From Platycnemis pennipes (lineage: Eukaryota > Arthropoda > Insecta > Odonata > Platycnemididae): a stretch of 64,000 nucleotides of DNA. Below, one piece after another: positions 43,434 through 54,894 of the stretch. The translations under genes were made by a program, and so were the position numbers. Position 1 is the stretch's first letter. Every line of letters starts with the position of its first letter. The notes beneath the pieces were generated by a model, which did not search any database, was not told the DNA's origin, and was given only the letters and a program-made list of their open reading frames with translations. The stretch covers positions 111,311,271-111,375,270 of the forward strand of contig OW121851.1 of assembly GCA_933228895.1 (NCBI GenBank), given 5' to 3'.

Positions 43434-43769
43434 GGGGATCGGGTTGGTTTGGTGGCTAGAGTACTGGCCTCCCATCCCGAGGGCCCGGGTTCGATTCCCG
43501 GCAGTGGCGGATTTTTCAGTGGAAAACCGGTCCCCACTTGAGTGCCTAGGGAAGGGCATTTCAAGTTCAGTACTCCGTCCGTCGGAAGGGACGTTAAGTC
43601 GTGGTCCCCTTGGCGCCTTTTGTTAAGAGTAGGCTAATGCCGACGCCGGGTTTCTCTCCACCGTTCCTGAAAACTCTGAAAACTCCTACCATTACCCAAT
43701 CATCCACCTATCCTATATGGTGCAAATGACCTCAGCTGTCGGTCGCCTCCCCTAAATAACCAACCAACC
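43434..43769 (+). mobile_element. tRNA-derived SINE, full copy
   Basis: Box A TGGCTAGAGTACTGG at 43453 and box B GGTTCGATTCC at 43488, then the family body and an AACCAACC end. The 13-bp AGCGGTTGACGGT flanks it at 43421-43433 and 43770-43782. It is very similar to the copy at 33984. Confidence 0.92.
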
Positions 43770-43914
43770 AGCGGTTGACGGTTGCCGTTCTTGGCTGCGC
43801 TCTCGACCAATCAGAACCGACCGGTTCTCGGTTAGCGGGTGACGGTTGGAATACAGAGTATACAGTGTATACAGTAGATCGAAAGCGTTGAAACCATAAG
43901 GTATTTAGGTGTAA

Positions 43915-44545
43915 AGGTGCGTTTACACGTAGCAGTTGACTGCTTTGACAGTCAACTGCTAACAACTATTAACTCCACTCGCATGTGTAAATAGTAACTG
44001 CGATGCGAGTTCTGGTCGATAATGGACACATGTCGAACACTATCGATCTACGTTCGAGCTATTATAGAAGTTGAAGCCCGCCTACTTTACAACGGAAATG
44101 TATCCAACACAATCGCAACAGTCGCCAACGGAAAGCAATGCACGACGTCTGATACCGGGAATTTGGATATAATAACAAGGATATCCCTCTTCGACGGAAA
44201 GATTCTAATCTTTAAAGAATGGGAAAAAAAAAGAAAATTGTCAGTGGAATTTATTGCTTGAAGAATTTCATGAAAATTTAAGCATCAATCACTATTGAAA
44301 TAAAACTTTTTATTTGTTATGGCAACGCCTAAAAAGGGGCTTTAAGCTGCATAGAAGTTGGTGCAGATGCATCATAGCAGTAACGATATAATGCCGACGC
44401 CGGGTTTCTCTCCACCGTTCCTGAAAACTCTGAAAACTCCTACCATTACCCAATCATCCACCTATCCTATATGGCGCAAATGACCTCAGCTTATCGTGCA
44501 TCTTGCGACTGTCATGGCAGTCAATTGCTACGTGCAAACGCTGCT
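43915..44545. mobile_element. PIF/Harbinger-like MITE
   Basis: The inverted ends AGGTGCGTTTACACGTAGCA and AGCAGCGTTTGCACGTAGCA continue as GTTGACTGC / ATTGACTGC. They are flanked by TAA (43912-43914, 44546-44548), the three-base TWA duplication of PIF/Harbinger. No transposase; the 79-codon ORF inside (44022-44261) has no domain. A SINE fragment (44391-44493) lies inside it. Confidence 0.7.
44391..44493 (+). mobile_element. SINE internal fragment, near-identical to neighbour
   Basis: ATGCCGACGCCGGGTTTCTC to GCAAATGACCTCAGCT equals 43639-43738 with about one mismatch. Both ends of the SINE are missing, so a local duplication or conversion from the copy 750 bp upstream is more likely than retroposition. 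Confidence 0.8.
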
Positions 44546-44604
44546 TAACAATCACTAAAGATTTATCGTGGGGAAGACACATCCGGGAAATATGAGGCCG
44601 ATTG

Positions 44605-45265
44605 AAGAGAAAGCTAGGATTTATAAAAAGAGTACTTGGGAAATGTGATGAGAAGACAAAAGAGAGATGTTGCTTTTCACTAGTTAGGACCCACCTTGAG
44701 TATGCAGTCAGTGTATTGGATCCGAATGAATTAGGTTGATCAGAGAACTAGACAGTGTGCAGCGTAGAGCAGCTAGGTTCGTTAAAAGGTGTTACGATAG
44801 GTTGAGTAGCGTTTCAGAATTAATACAAGAATTAGGGTGGGAGTCATTGTCAGAGCGTAGGTTAAGGTAGAGATTAAATATATTAGAGAAATTTCAATCG
44901 GATAGCTTTACTGAAGATGTTAGGCACATATTAAAAAAACAGCGTATTATGCTAGATTCGACCAGATAAATAAGATAAAGAGATAGATTGTCGTACTGAT
45001 AGATTCAAAATGGCATTTTTCCCCCGTACTATAAGAGAACAGAATAGGCAGCATAGCAAAGGGATAGGTAGGGGAAATATTTTCGAGTAGTCTGTAGTTC
45101 ATGATGCATGTATTAATCCCTTAAATACTAAAGATACTAATAATCTAGTTGCATGAGACTCCATAGTTGCTTGTTTGCATGTTAGTAGTGCATGCTTGGT
45201 GACCTTCACCCCCTGCCACACACCCTCGCGGTGGCTTTCAGGGTATCGTGTAGATGTAGATAGAT
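44605..45265 (+). mobile_element. CR1-like LINE 3' part, CCGCGAGG subfamily
   Basis: The C-terminal RT relic spans several frames: GFIKRVLGKC, LVRTHLEYAVSV, QRRAARFVKRCYDRL and DRFKMAFFPRTI. The 3' UTR follows, then CTGCCACACACCCTCGCGGT, GGCTTTCAGGGTATCGTG and TAGATGTAGATAGATGTAGA. Frameshifts and stops make it a pseudogene. It gives the sense-strand version of the minus copies at 13055, 34690 and 54056. Confidence 0.85.
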
Positions 45266-47669
45266 GTAGATACATTCAAACCATTGCAAGCGCGTATATT
45301 TTTCCAAGCGGCCGGTGCACCGCGGTGGTCAAACAGACCAAATGGAGTCACATCTAAGGAGATAGGTAAGAATGTACAGTAAAAGTCGTCGTAGTTGATT
45401 TCAGAGGCCTGGTAGGTGCGGACCCACGGGCTTGCTGCTCGCGATACTTGGACGAATGAAGTAGTTTTTGCACATGGATATAACAATAAGTTAACGATAT
45501 CTTGGTTAAAGGAATGCATTTTTATAATTAAACGGAGTAAAATGCGAAATCAAACAAGCATGCGCCATTAGTTAAACACGTTAAATTCGAGAAGTTACAG
45601 TCATAAAAATAACGCCTAGGTTGAATCAAATGCATTAATACCTCCGTTGAAGAGCCTTATTTGACATCGCTCTGATAAAATTTGGGAAATATTTCATTGT
45701 TATTTATGTTTTAATGCACATGATGACTCCATACGAGACCGCCCAAACGGCAAAGTTATGTACAGGGTGGGTCCTAATCCCTCCCAAGCACCCATATTCT
45801 GGCTTCATTGTCCCCCATAGGCTAGCATGCTAATGCCTCCTCAAGTATCTTCTACCCTCCTTGACTGCCGAAATCAAACCCATGATCTCGACAAGAAAAG
45901 TCAGCTAATCTTAATTATTTCCTTGACCTTTTACCTCTTTCTCTCAAGAAGATATTTATTGGTATAAGGTTTTCTGATGAATAATTTCATACGTATATTC
46001 CTCCCATGTTACTTTCCTTGTCAACGATCCTCATGGAGTTTCATTATCAGGTTTTTTTTCCCAACGAGAAGAAGTCTAATAATGATCTATGAAAGCTTGG
46101 CAATACTCGAACATTTTCTTTCATTTCTTCATATTTACATGATTTTTACCCGCATCGGTTGCTTGGTATGTTTTTGCATTGAAGCAAAATGTCATATAAC
46201 TAAATAGTTTGGTGTTTCTATGTATTTCATCTTGAAAACTTTTCTCGTATGGAATGTCTTTCCTCATTATGCGGTCTTCGTTATCGCGTTAGAGATTTGT
46301 GGCTTTTTCCTGCAAGGTATTTCGACCCAAGTGTCAGACCCAATCGATTTTCCGCAATTACTAAGGTAAACGTTAGGGAAAGGAAGTGAATAATTTAGTG
46401 GACGTGGGAGAGTTATCTCAGCTTCCTTGAAAAAATATTTCTTCGACAAACTGTAAGAAGTTTTTCCGGAATAGGTTGATCCTATCTGGAGTTCATCCTA
46501 TTGGATAAGGGGAGAAGAAACTTAGTGAAGAAGAAGCTCTTCCTCTATCCACCGATCGTTTTCTTTTCCAAAGTTTCTTATTCTTACTTAATATTACTTA
46601 AACTAACTCATCTCGAAACTTTCATAGGTTCCATAACTCATCTTGGACCAGTCTTGTAGGATTTGTTATTATTGGCTTATGTATGGAAATGCTTTTTAAT
46701 ATGTATGTCTGTATACGTTAATGAATTATTCAAAAAAGCTACCCCGTTTTGCTTGATGGTGTTTAAGTAATAGAACTAATAGGTCCTTAGCAGTGGCCAT
46801 ACGTTTCAGCATTTACCGGTCTTACCGGTGAATCCATAAGTACCCAGCTATCTATCGTACATCAGTTTACTTCTATTAAACGAAATAAGTCCTTGCCACG
46901 ACGTCAGATAAGTAAATTTCGGACAAACAAAATTTCAATATAAGCCTCTATGATTCTTGAAATACTTACTATAGACTTATCCCGTTCAGAGAACCCTTTT
47001 CCCATGCCAAAAATCTTGCAGTATGTGATAATTAAGAAACGTGACTGTTGTATGAGTTTTTTTAGCTTTAAAAAAGTTAAGCTTTTGATTACTAAAAAGG
47101 AGAAATTGTATTTTCAAAGCTAATGCTAAAATTTCCAACAAGTTCACGTGTGTGTGTGACTCTGGCATCGACTAGGGAATTCACATTCTTTCTCACCTTT
47201 CTCAAGATTCCCGGAAGAAATATCATCGTGATAATACTTAGATTCTGATGGGAAAAAAGGGATACGAGATGAGGTAAAGTACCAGTTTGAGAATGCAAAA
47301 GAGAGTCGTTTCTATTTTTAACGCGTTTGGTAGTAACGCGTATTCGGGTAATGTTTCTGCATTCTAGAAATTACCTGATATAGAGTGGATAAGGAATTCT
47401 ACCAGAAAAAGCACCTTCGGTGTGAGGAAAATGCCTCCTCATCTATGTGCATTACCTTTCCATTTTTAATCTTTAGGATAGACTAGCAGGTCTGCGGCTT
47501 TTTTACTAGCAGGCACTTTTCATAAGCATTTCGTATGCAGAGAGAAGGAAATGGCTATTTTATAGATAGGGAAATGGGTCCCACTTTAGTTAACCTGTAT
47601 GTTTTTGTACTTTTTTCTAAACCATATTTTCATTATTTGTTGACTCCCACTCTCAAAAACCACTTTTTT
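45266..47669. other. 2.4-kb anonymous AT-rich stretch
   Basis: No repeat family, gene or RNA was recognised. ORFs are all below 95 codons and lack domains. With 13331-16394 it is one of the longest stretches that could be unique host sequence. Confidence 0.4.
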
Positions 47670-47845
47670 GCATTTTTCTCTGCACCACAAACTGCTAAAA
47701 ATCCAAAACTACTATCAAAACATACAGAGAATCCACACTCAACGCACCAAACCTCACTCTTTTAGCTCAAAACTTGGGAGATAGCAAACAAAACGGATTT
47801 AGAATGACTGACTGACTGACATGCTACAAAATTAATATATATTCG
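47670..47845 (+). repeat. Direct repeat of about 180 bp, copy 1
   Basis: CATTTTTCTCTGCACCACAA, CTGCTAAAAATCCAAAACT, ACTCAACGCACCAAACCTCA and CTACAAAATTAATATATAT recur at 48192-48370 with minor changes. No ORF or terminal inverted repeat. Confidence 0.85.
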
Positions 47846-48191
47846 AATTAACCTGCTGATTTAGTAACAAACATTAATACATAATAAACGTTTTATAACC
47901 TTTCAACTATTATAAAAGTACCTACTTCAAAACGCCTAGCTTTGAAATTCACAATTCACAAAATCGGGGCCGGTAGGCAAAAATTGTTTTATTTCGCTAA
48001 CTGCACACGAAAAACGTCAATTAATATTTTCGTACTTACAAAATTGATTGATGAAACCAATCACACTTTCTTCAAATTCTTCAATCCAGTTTTTGTCTTT
48101 TTACCAAAAACGTAAACACATTTACTTAGGAACGTAAACAAATTTGTATAGCAACCATGTTAAAAGATAGGTAAAACACCAATTTTTCTTT

Positions 48192-48370
48192 TTCATTTTT
48201 CTCTGCTCAACTAACTGCTAAAAATCCAAAACTGCTAACAAATCATACAGACAGAGAATCCACACTCAACGCACCAAACCTCACTCTTTTTGCTCAAAAC
48301 TTTGGAGAGAACGAAACAAAACAGATGCAGAATGACTGCCTGACTGAAACGCTACAAAATTAATATATAT
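48192..48370 (+). repeat. Direct repeat of about 180 bp, copy 2
   Basis: Same order of landmarks as 47670-47845, offset about 520 bp. The DNA between (47846-48191) contains no recognised feature. Confidence 0.85.
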
Positions 48371-48582
48371 AGATAATTGGGATGGCTTACTGTTTCCTTA
48401 CCCATTGGTAGTTTAAATTAGACCCTATCACTTGAAAATCCGCCCCGCACTTTGGTCAGACGCTTATTTATAGACGCATGTTAGAGTTTAAGGTAAAACA
48501 GGTGAAGTGGGTGGAGTATAGAGTTAAGGATGGTGTAGGAACTCGGCACTGTGAATAGTGACAGAAAGTTGTTTATGACAAG

Positions 48583-48621
48583 ACTTATTACAACTAAAAT
48601 TTTATTTTAGTTGTAATAAGT
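48583..48621. repeat. Perfect 18-bp-arm hairpin
   Basis: ACTTATTACAACTAAAAT and ATTTTAGTTGTAATAAGT around a 3-nt TTT loop. It is isolated in AT-rich DNA. It could be a tiny foldback element. Confidence 0.85.
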
Positions 48622-48774
48622 ATTTTATTATTGAAGCAATAAAAGATAATAGATTTTGGAAGTCTGCAGTTGTGTTGCAGACGATGCGTTATGTGATCAG
48701 GGGAATAAAACAACCGGAATTACGGATTATCGCCTGAAGTCAGCAGTGCTAAAATTCAATTATTGTATCTCTCC

Positions 48775-49150
48775 AATCTTCTATCGCTGATCTCTTCTCA
48801 TTAAAGCAATTCTTCTCCGTCATATCTTTCACAGCTTGTGTCATATATTTCATGCGAGGCCTCCATTTTCCATTTTTAACATTCACTCTTCCCACGAAGA
48901 TTGCCTCATCCGTCCATCATGTCTCAAGATATGGCCAAATAAGTTTTACTTTATTCTTCACAAATTTTTCAGCAGGATTCTCTTCACTCCCGCTTTTCTT
49001 AAGACTTCTTAGACCTGTCACTGGGTGTATCCATTTCGTCTTCATCACTCCTCGGTAGCACCACATCTGGAATGCATTCAGCCTTGACTTTTCCACTGTT
49101 GCTCTCGTCCATGCCTCACTGCCATAAAGAATATTGCTCTAGATGTAATT
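48775..49150 (-). mobile_element. RTE-like LINE fragment
   Basis: Antisense landmarks: TCACAGCTTGTGTCATATAT, CATGCGAGGCCTCCATTTTC, TCTCAAGATATGGCC, ATCCATTTCGTCTTCATCAC, CATGCCTCACTGCCATAAAG. It covers the C-terminal region and lacks the triplet tail. Confidence 0.75.
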
Positions 49151-49571
49151 GTTAATGCTTGAGGATATTTCGAAGATACTAAGAATTGAAAATTGACGTA
49201 ATGTGGGGTATATGCACTGTTTACTGAAACTCATGGCATTAAATGTTCCGACAAGAACTGAAAGAAGTTTAAATTAATCCAATATTGACTGGATCCTCCC
49301 ATAATTGAAGGGATAGGAGGACAACCGAGGAGATTCCAAATCATTTTTGTCACGTTAATAATCATTCAGAAAGATATATTGTACTATAATCTTAGGTAAG
49401 ATCTTTGCTCAAAATAGCCCCGCAACAGTAGCTTTCGTTCCTTGGTTGTTGATGGTATTTAAATTGTGGCAGTAAAGGTAGTAAAAGCTTATATCAATGC
49501 CTATAAAAACTCAAATTCAGTCAATAAAATCCATCGCTGTAGTGAACACTGTTCGGATGCTCCACCGGGTC

Positions 49572-50187
49572 AATGGGGTCGTTTACCACATTTTTTATTG
49601 TCGGATCTGATAGAGATTTTAAAATAAAAAGACCCGTATTTTTCTGTTTTTTGATCCGTCAGTTTATTCTCGAGTTATAAGCGGCAAAAAACTGATGTTT
49701 TTCACCCTTTCGGAAAAGTGGGCGTGGTGAAACCGCTGACGTATATCGACTTCGTCCAATCACAACTGAGCCCGCTATCAACGTCCAACTCATAACTGAG
49801 CTACTTTGCCTCATCGCAATGGGGGGGATACAGCTGACTCTGCCAATAGGAGTAGTTGCGACAGCATCTGTGCGATCAGACATTCCGAGAACAGCCCTCC
49901 ACTCCCTTCCCTTCCCCTAAAAGTAGTCAAGGACGGGAGGAAAATGACGTTAATGACATCAAAGCAGCTTTTTCGGTGGCGAAAAATTAATCTTCTAGCC
50001 ACAACCACTCACTCATGAAACAAAAATTAAAATAAGCAAAAGCTTATTTTGCTTATTAAAATTTTTTATTTTTGAGTGAATGGTTGTGGTTAGAAGATTA
50101 ATTTTTTCAATAAAATTCTTTTTTCGTTTCCATCTAACGATTTCGTGTACAAAATTGCGATTTCGGTTCCGAGTAAACGCCCCCATT
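49572..50187 (+). mobile_element. MITE family A, copy 2, with internal foldback
   Basis: Full length from AATGGGGTCGTTTACC to GAGTAAACGCCCCCATT, 616 bp against 533-539 bp in the other copies. The extra length is an inverted duplication: 49989-50035 (CTTCTAGCCACAACCACTC...) pairs with 50045-50096 (...GTGAATGGTTGTGGTTAGAAG). Promoter-like words GTGGGCGTGG and CCAATCACA occur in the left half. Confidence 0.85.
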
Positions 50188-50440
50188 GGATAAAATAATA
50201 GGTCCTATTACTTTTCCTCAATGATTATTCCCAATTTCTGTCAAATGCGATCGACGACTATGTTTCATTATCTGTCTTATTCTGTGCAGTCAATGTGGGA
50301 TGAAGGTTTTATAGAAGACCATTAAAATAATGATATTATCCAAGAAAATGAATGATTTTAGGCACCTTGTTCTTCACGGACATATTGCTAATTTTTTTGC
50401 GATACTCACGTATGAAGTTGTTTTCTTACGCGGTAAGGAG

Positions 50441-50589
50441 TCACCTTTTTCTTATTTTAATTTTTGATTTATTAGTGATTGGTTGTGGTTAGAAGATTAA
50501 TTTTTAAAACTAAAATTCGTTTGTCGTTTCCATCTAACAATTTCATGTACAAAATTGCGATTTTGGTTCCGAGTAAACGCCCCTATTCC
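50441..50589 (+). mobile_element. MITE family A, 3' fragment
   Basis: The last 150 bp of the family (GGTTGTGGTTAGAAGATTAA, CGTTTCCATCTAAC, GAGTAAACGCCCCTATT). It ends where the palindrome at 50585 begins. Confidence 0.8.
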
Positions 50590-50685
50590 TCCATCGCCGC
50601 CGACGTTTCGAAGAATGAGATGTTCTCCATCATCAGGGGATGGAGAATGACTCGTTCTTCGAAACGCCGGCAGCTATGGAGGAAT
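50585..50685 (-). repeat. Palindrome with minus-strand hammerhead core
   Basis: Arms 50585-50631 and 50638-50685 are inverted with few mismatches. On the minus strand CTGATGA (50636-50630) matches the hammerhead box. GGAGAA...TTCTTC forms a stem II, GAAAC lies at 50619-50615 and GTC follows. Stem III would be only ACGU. It resembles the compact Penelope hammerheads. Confidence 0.65.
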
Positions 50686-52707
50686 TGACCCGGTGGAACA
50701 GCCGAACAGCCTTCACTACCACCATACGCCTGGAAAACTTGCTATCTTTTTCCATCGCTGTACCTTCCCATTCTTCTGATTTTTCCACGGTGGTACTCAT
50801 GAGAGTACTATTTTTAAATTTTTTTTTCGCAGTAAAAATATTTTTGTAATGTGAAAAGGGAAGGCTTAATCGAGTAATAGTAATAATTTTTTAATTTTTT
50901 CAACCGAGCAGCGTACGTAGAGACCAAAGGAGGATGTCGTAAAAGAAAGGGGCTCGATTTTCAAGTTGGTTCCGTGACGAAAATATGACGTCAAGGCCCT
51001 GATGATTCCTCGAAAGCGATGCGCCGAAAATTGGCTTTGTGGTAGACGTGACGTAGGAACATCTACTCCTCGTTTCGCTTTAGCATCTAAAACGACGTCA
51101 TCGTCACTTCAAACCTGAAGACGCCCGCAGTATGTCTGGGCAAACAGTTGTCACTCTAAGACGCCATAACGCGGAGAAACGCCCGAAAGCCATTATTAAT
51201 GTATTTCAATAATATATAATGATTATAACTTCGGTATCTGGTATATAAGTATAACTACTTACCTACATATATAAAATAATTAACTCTATTAATGGGACAA
51301 TTAATTCACCCTCATCGTCACTTAGCTTTTAGAATCTGACAATTTTAATCCAAACTGTAAACTATCGGCTTTAATCCGGCTGCAATTTTTTAATATTTTG
51401 GTAGCCAATAGTTTTTTCCTGCTAGGTGCTGTAGTTTTTTTTTCACCCGACACTAACTAACTGAGTTTTTAGAAAATTTCTTTATGTATTTTACTCAAAA
51501 AGAAAATGGAATTATTGTGTGGTTTCATGTATATTTTGCAAATATTTTTATGCATTTGTAGACTCTACTTATCCCCTGTAGGTGTATGAATTCTACTAAA
51601 TTACAATTTGCCAAATACACTTGAAACTACGCTAATTCAAAGTTAATACCACTGTTCTACTATGTTTTTTTTTATGAGCGCGCGATGTCAGGTACCGTTC
51701 TCTTTCATTCTAAATTATCAGAATAGGGGCGGCCAGGGATACCTAATTTCTTGTGCATATGAGTTCGCCAACTACCACTCTTACCAACCAAGCTAACCCG
51801 TGTGCTGTTGTTTTGAATCTTTATTTGCAGATAGTAACCGATATTAAACGGCAGTCTGCCTCAAATCTTACCCTTGTACTCTGGTTTACCTTAAAATGAA
51901 AGAGTTTTCAAACTTTTTACTTTACAAAAACCCTTAATATAATACTTTATTTTTCGAGCCCTTTGGCCAGGTTTTCGAGGAGTTATCCTGATTGTGCACA
52001 GCCACCAGAAAATGACAAGGATAAATCCGTACTTTATAAAAGCCATATGGCCTTAGTACTTACTGTTATGGCTCGCCAAATCTTCTCGTGATGTGCTATC
52101 AAGTTGTTCCTCACTCTCTCTCTCCATGCATGCTTTATGTATCTTTAGTTTAAATATTCAGAAATTGATGTGAGTACAGTGCGTTAAATCTCTCACCGTT
52201 TAAACCGCCCTCAGCCACGCCGACCCTTTTCCAGGAACATTCCTCCCTCACATATCCTCCCCTCCGAGGAAGCCATTCATCCCTTCACTTGCCTCTCGCC
52301 CTCCCTCATGCCTTCTTCTCTTCCGTGCTCCACTTCCAACCTTCCCAAAGCCCTGCGTCGCCTCTCTTTCTCGGAACTGTCTCCCAGAGGGCTCGAGAGT
52401 CTCACCTCGTGCCCTTTCTCGAAATGCGGTCATTACTTTGAGGCATCGATACCTGGGAGAAAATTCGATATATATAGGTGTATCGATACGTGTATTGCTG
52501 TTCTTCGGCAGCAGTCTCAATTTCGCAGATGTGTCTCTCTTACATTTTAGGCGCTCGGGGCTAGATAATGGGTAGCCACATTTAGGAAACTTTACAGAAG
52601 AGACATCTGAAGGTTCGAAAAATTCTATAAATCAGGTGTTGCCTTGGTGGAATACATAAAAACAGGGTGTGTGCTACATCTCTTGGTTTCTTCAAATAAT
52701 ACTCCTA
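50686..52707. other. Anonymous stretch; repeat paralogue at 51846-51925
   Basis: 51846-51925 (GGCAGTCTGCCTCAAATC to ACCTTAAAATGAAAGAGTTT) is the uninterrupted paralogue of sequence flanking the LINE at 54056. 52200-52560 is GC-richer and C-rich with ORFs of 80-90 codons lacking domains. No gene was called. Confidence 0.4.
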
Positions 52708-53162
52708 CAGTGGCTTCCCATCCTCTAACTTTTATTACTTCTACATCTACACAATACTCTGCAAGTCACCGCGAGGGTGTGTGGCAGGGGGTGAAGATCA
52801 CCAAACATGCACTATTGACAAGCATCTAGGCTACTACATTTAAAAATGTTACATTATAGGGTCACATGCATCATTACACGATGTAAAGCACTAATTACGC
52901 ACTTGTTGGTAATAAAGGTCAGTATGGAACACTGTACTGAATTATTTCCAGCCAAAATAAGGCAGAAATCATATGAGATCGAATGTCCACACAAGATTTT
53001 TCACCAAAGGTCGCTGACGTTTGCCAGGAAAAGGCGATTACTGTTAGAAAATTCCTCTCGTGAATTCTTGGAACTTCTTAGTCAAGAGATATTTCGAGGT
53101 TGGCTCCTAATCGCGAGTGTATTTGCCGAAGCTATCATGCCAGTGGCTTCCCATCCTCTAAC
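52708..53162 (-). mobile_element. LINE-tailed insertion with 22-bp target duplication
   Basis: An exact 22-bp direct repeat starting CAGTGGCTTCCCATCC lies at 52708-52729 and 53141-53162. The 411-bp insert begins with the minus-strand CR1 3' end (CTACATCTACACAATACTCT, CACCGCGAGGGTGTGTGG). The rest, up to 53140, is only partly recognisable as LINE 3' UTR and contains a 124-codon ORF (52846-53220) of unknown nature. The repeat is the expected target duplication of a LINE insertion. Confidence 0.7.
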
Positions 53163-54029
53163 AGGTAAGAAAGGCGAACAAATCTCAATATTGCTCAGTG
53201 TGTGGCTTACCATTATCTAGCCCCGAGCGCCTCATTTCCTGGTTCATCTCTTATTGGTAAGACTCCACGATCTGAAGCACTGCCTTTTCATCTCCTCCTG
53301 TATGCTATCGGTGCATTGTAGGTATTCTTGGATTTTTCGGTAATTTCTTTATGTCATTCTCCACATGGCTTATATCTTTCAGTTCCATTGTGGTTCGTAA
53401 TTATCCTTCACAACTTAGGAATCTCGATTCATGTGTCATGTGCCTTTATATCGACGAGGAATATATAAAATTTTATATCACTCCTTTACCCATTTTATTT
53501 ATGTCAATTGTCTATGACATCTCTTATTTTGTTGGTGAGCATTGCGAATAGCGCTTCCCTTTTGATAAAGTGATGGCTTTCGCAAGGCGAGGAGGAATTT
53601 CGTGAGGTGATTTTTCTCCCGTTGACAAGAAAATGATGACGCGTCTGAAATATATGTTTTGTGCTCAACTTGGTGGAAATCTCGAGCAAGTTTAAAATGT
53701 CTCAATAGAGTTCATCGACAGCATTTCAATAGTGTATATCTAAAGTTTAATCGTCGAGAAATTCATGAGCTTCGTGAAACAGTAATATTTAATACTGCGA
53801 AGTAAAAAATGCCGAGTTAACGTTAAACAGAAAATAAGTGCGTGATACTGCATGAATTGAATATTTTGGAGATTTAAACGTTTACTTATAGTTACACAGA
53901 ATGTGACAAATATTACTACATAGTATAAACTATAGACACATTAAATTTTAGATTTACATTAATTTTTAGTATAGACTAAACGGCACACCTATTTTGAAGC
54001 TTTATTTTCCAGAAAGGAAAGCATTTTAT
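53163..54029. other. AT-rich non-coding stretch
   Basis: No gene or repeat family was recognised. Confidence 0.45.
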
Positions 54030-54055
54030 TCGGCAGTCTGCTTCAATTCGTCATA

Positions 54056-54700
54056 TACATCTACGCAATACATTGTAAGCCACCGCGAGGGTGTTTGGCA
54101 GGGGGCAAGATCACCAAACATCCACTCTTGACATGCAATTAGGCTACCACATGGAAACATATTGCATAATAGGGTTACATGCTGCTAGTTGGTTAGTATC
54201 TACATAGTAATAAAGGAATTGGTTGTTAATACCAGCATCATGCACTACAGACTACTCTGACAATATTTCACCTACCCATCCCTTTGCTATGCTGCCTATA
54301 GGGTTCTCTTATAGTAACGGGGAAAAATGACATTTTGAATCCATCGATACGGCAATCTATCTCACTAATCTTATTCATTTGGTCGAATCTAGCATAGCAT
54401 TTATGGGTTTTTTATACATGTCCAACATCTTCAGTAAAGCTATCCACTTTAAACTTCTGCTCAATATTCAATATGTACGACCTGATAATGATTCGTAACC
54501 TAATTCCCCTATTAATTCTGATACACTGCTAAACCTATCGTAACTCCTTTCAACAGATCTAGCTGCTGTACGCTGCACACTGTCTAACTCTCTGATCAAA
54601 ACTAATTCATTCGGATCTCATACACTGGCTGCATATTCAAGGTGGAACGTACCTAGTGAAAATTAACATAGCTTTTTTTTCTTCTCGTCACATTTCCCTT
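54056..54700 (-). mobile_element. CR1-like LINE 3' part, uninterrupted paralogue
   Basis: On the plus strand: CATCTACGCAATACATTG, CCACCGCGAGGGTGTTTGG, then TCTACATAGTAATAAAGG, the site occupied by the mariner-family element in the 34690 copy. Antisense RT codons (CCTATCGTAACTCCTTTC, CTAGCTGCTGTACGCTGC, GGATCTCATACACTGGCTGC) follow. It interrupts the repeat known intact at 51846-51925. Confidence 0.85.
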
Positions 54701-54894
54701 TTTCTCACGCTTGTACATTTGAAAACCATTTCATTCTCACGCTTGTACCTTAAAATGAAAGGGTTTTCAAACTTTTTACTTCCGAAGATCAAATTAAATG
54801 GAATAATTTTCTTTAGAATGAAATTCGAATATTTTCGTGATAATTTTAATTCGAATACCAGTTCAGTAATATTTCAAAGTTTTCAACCTTGCAA

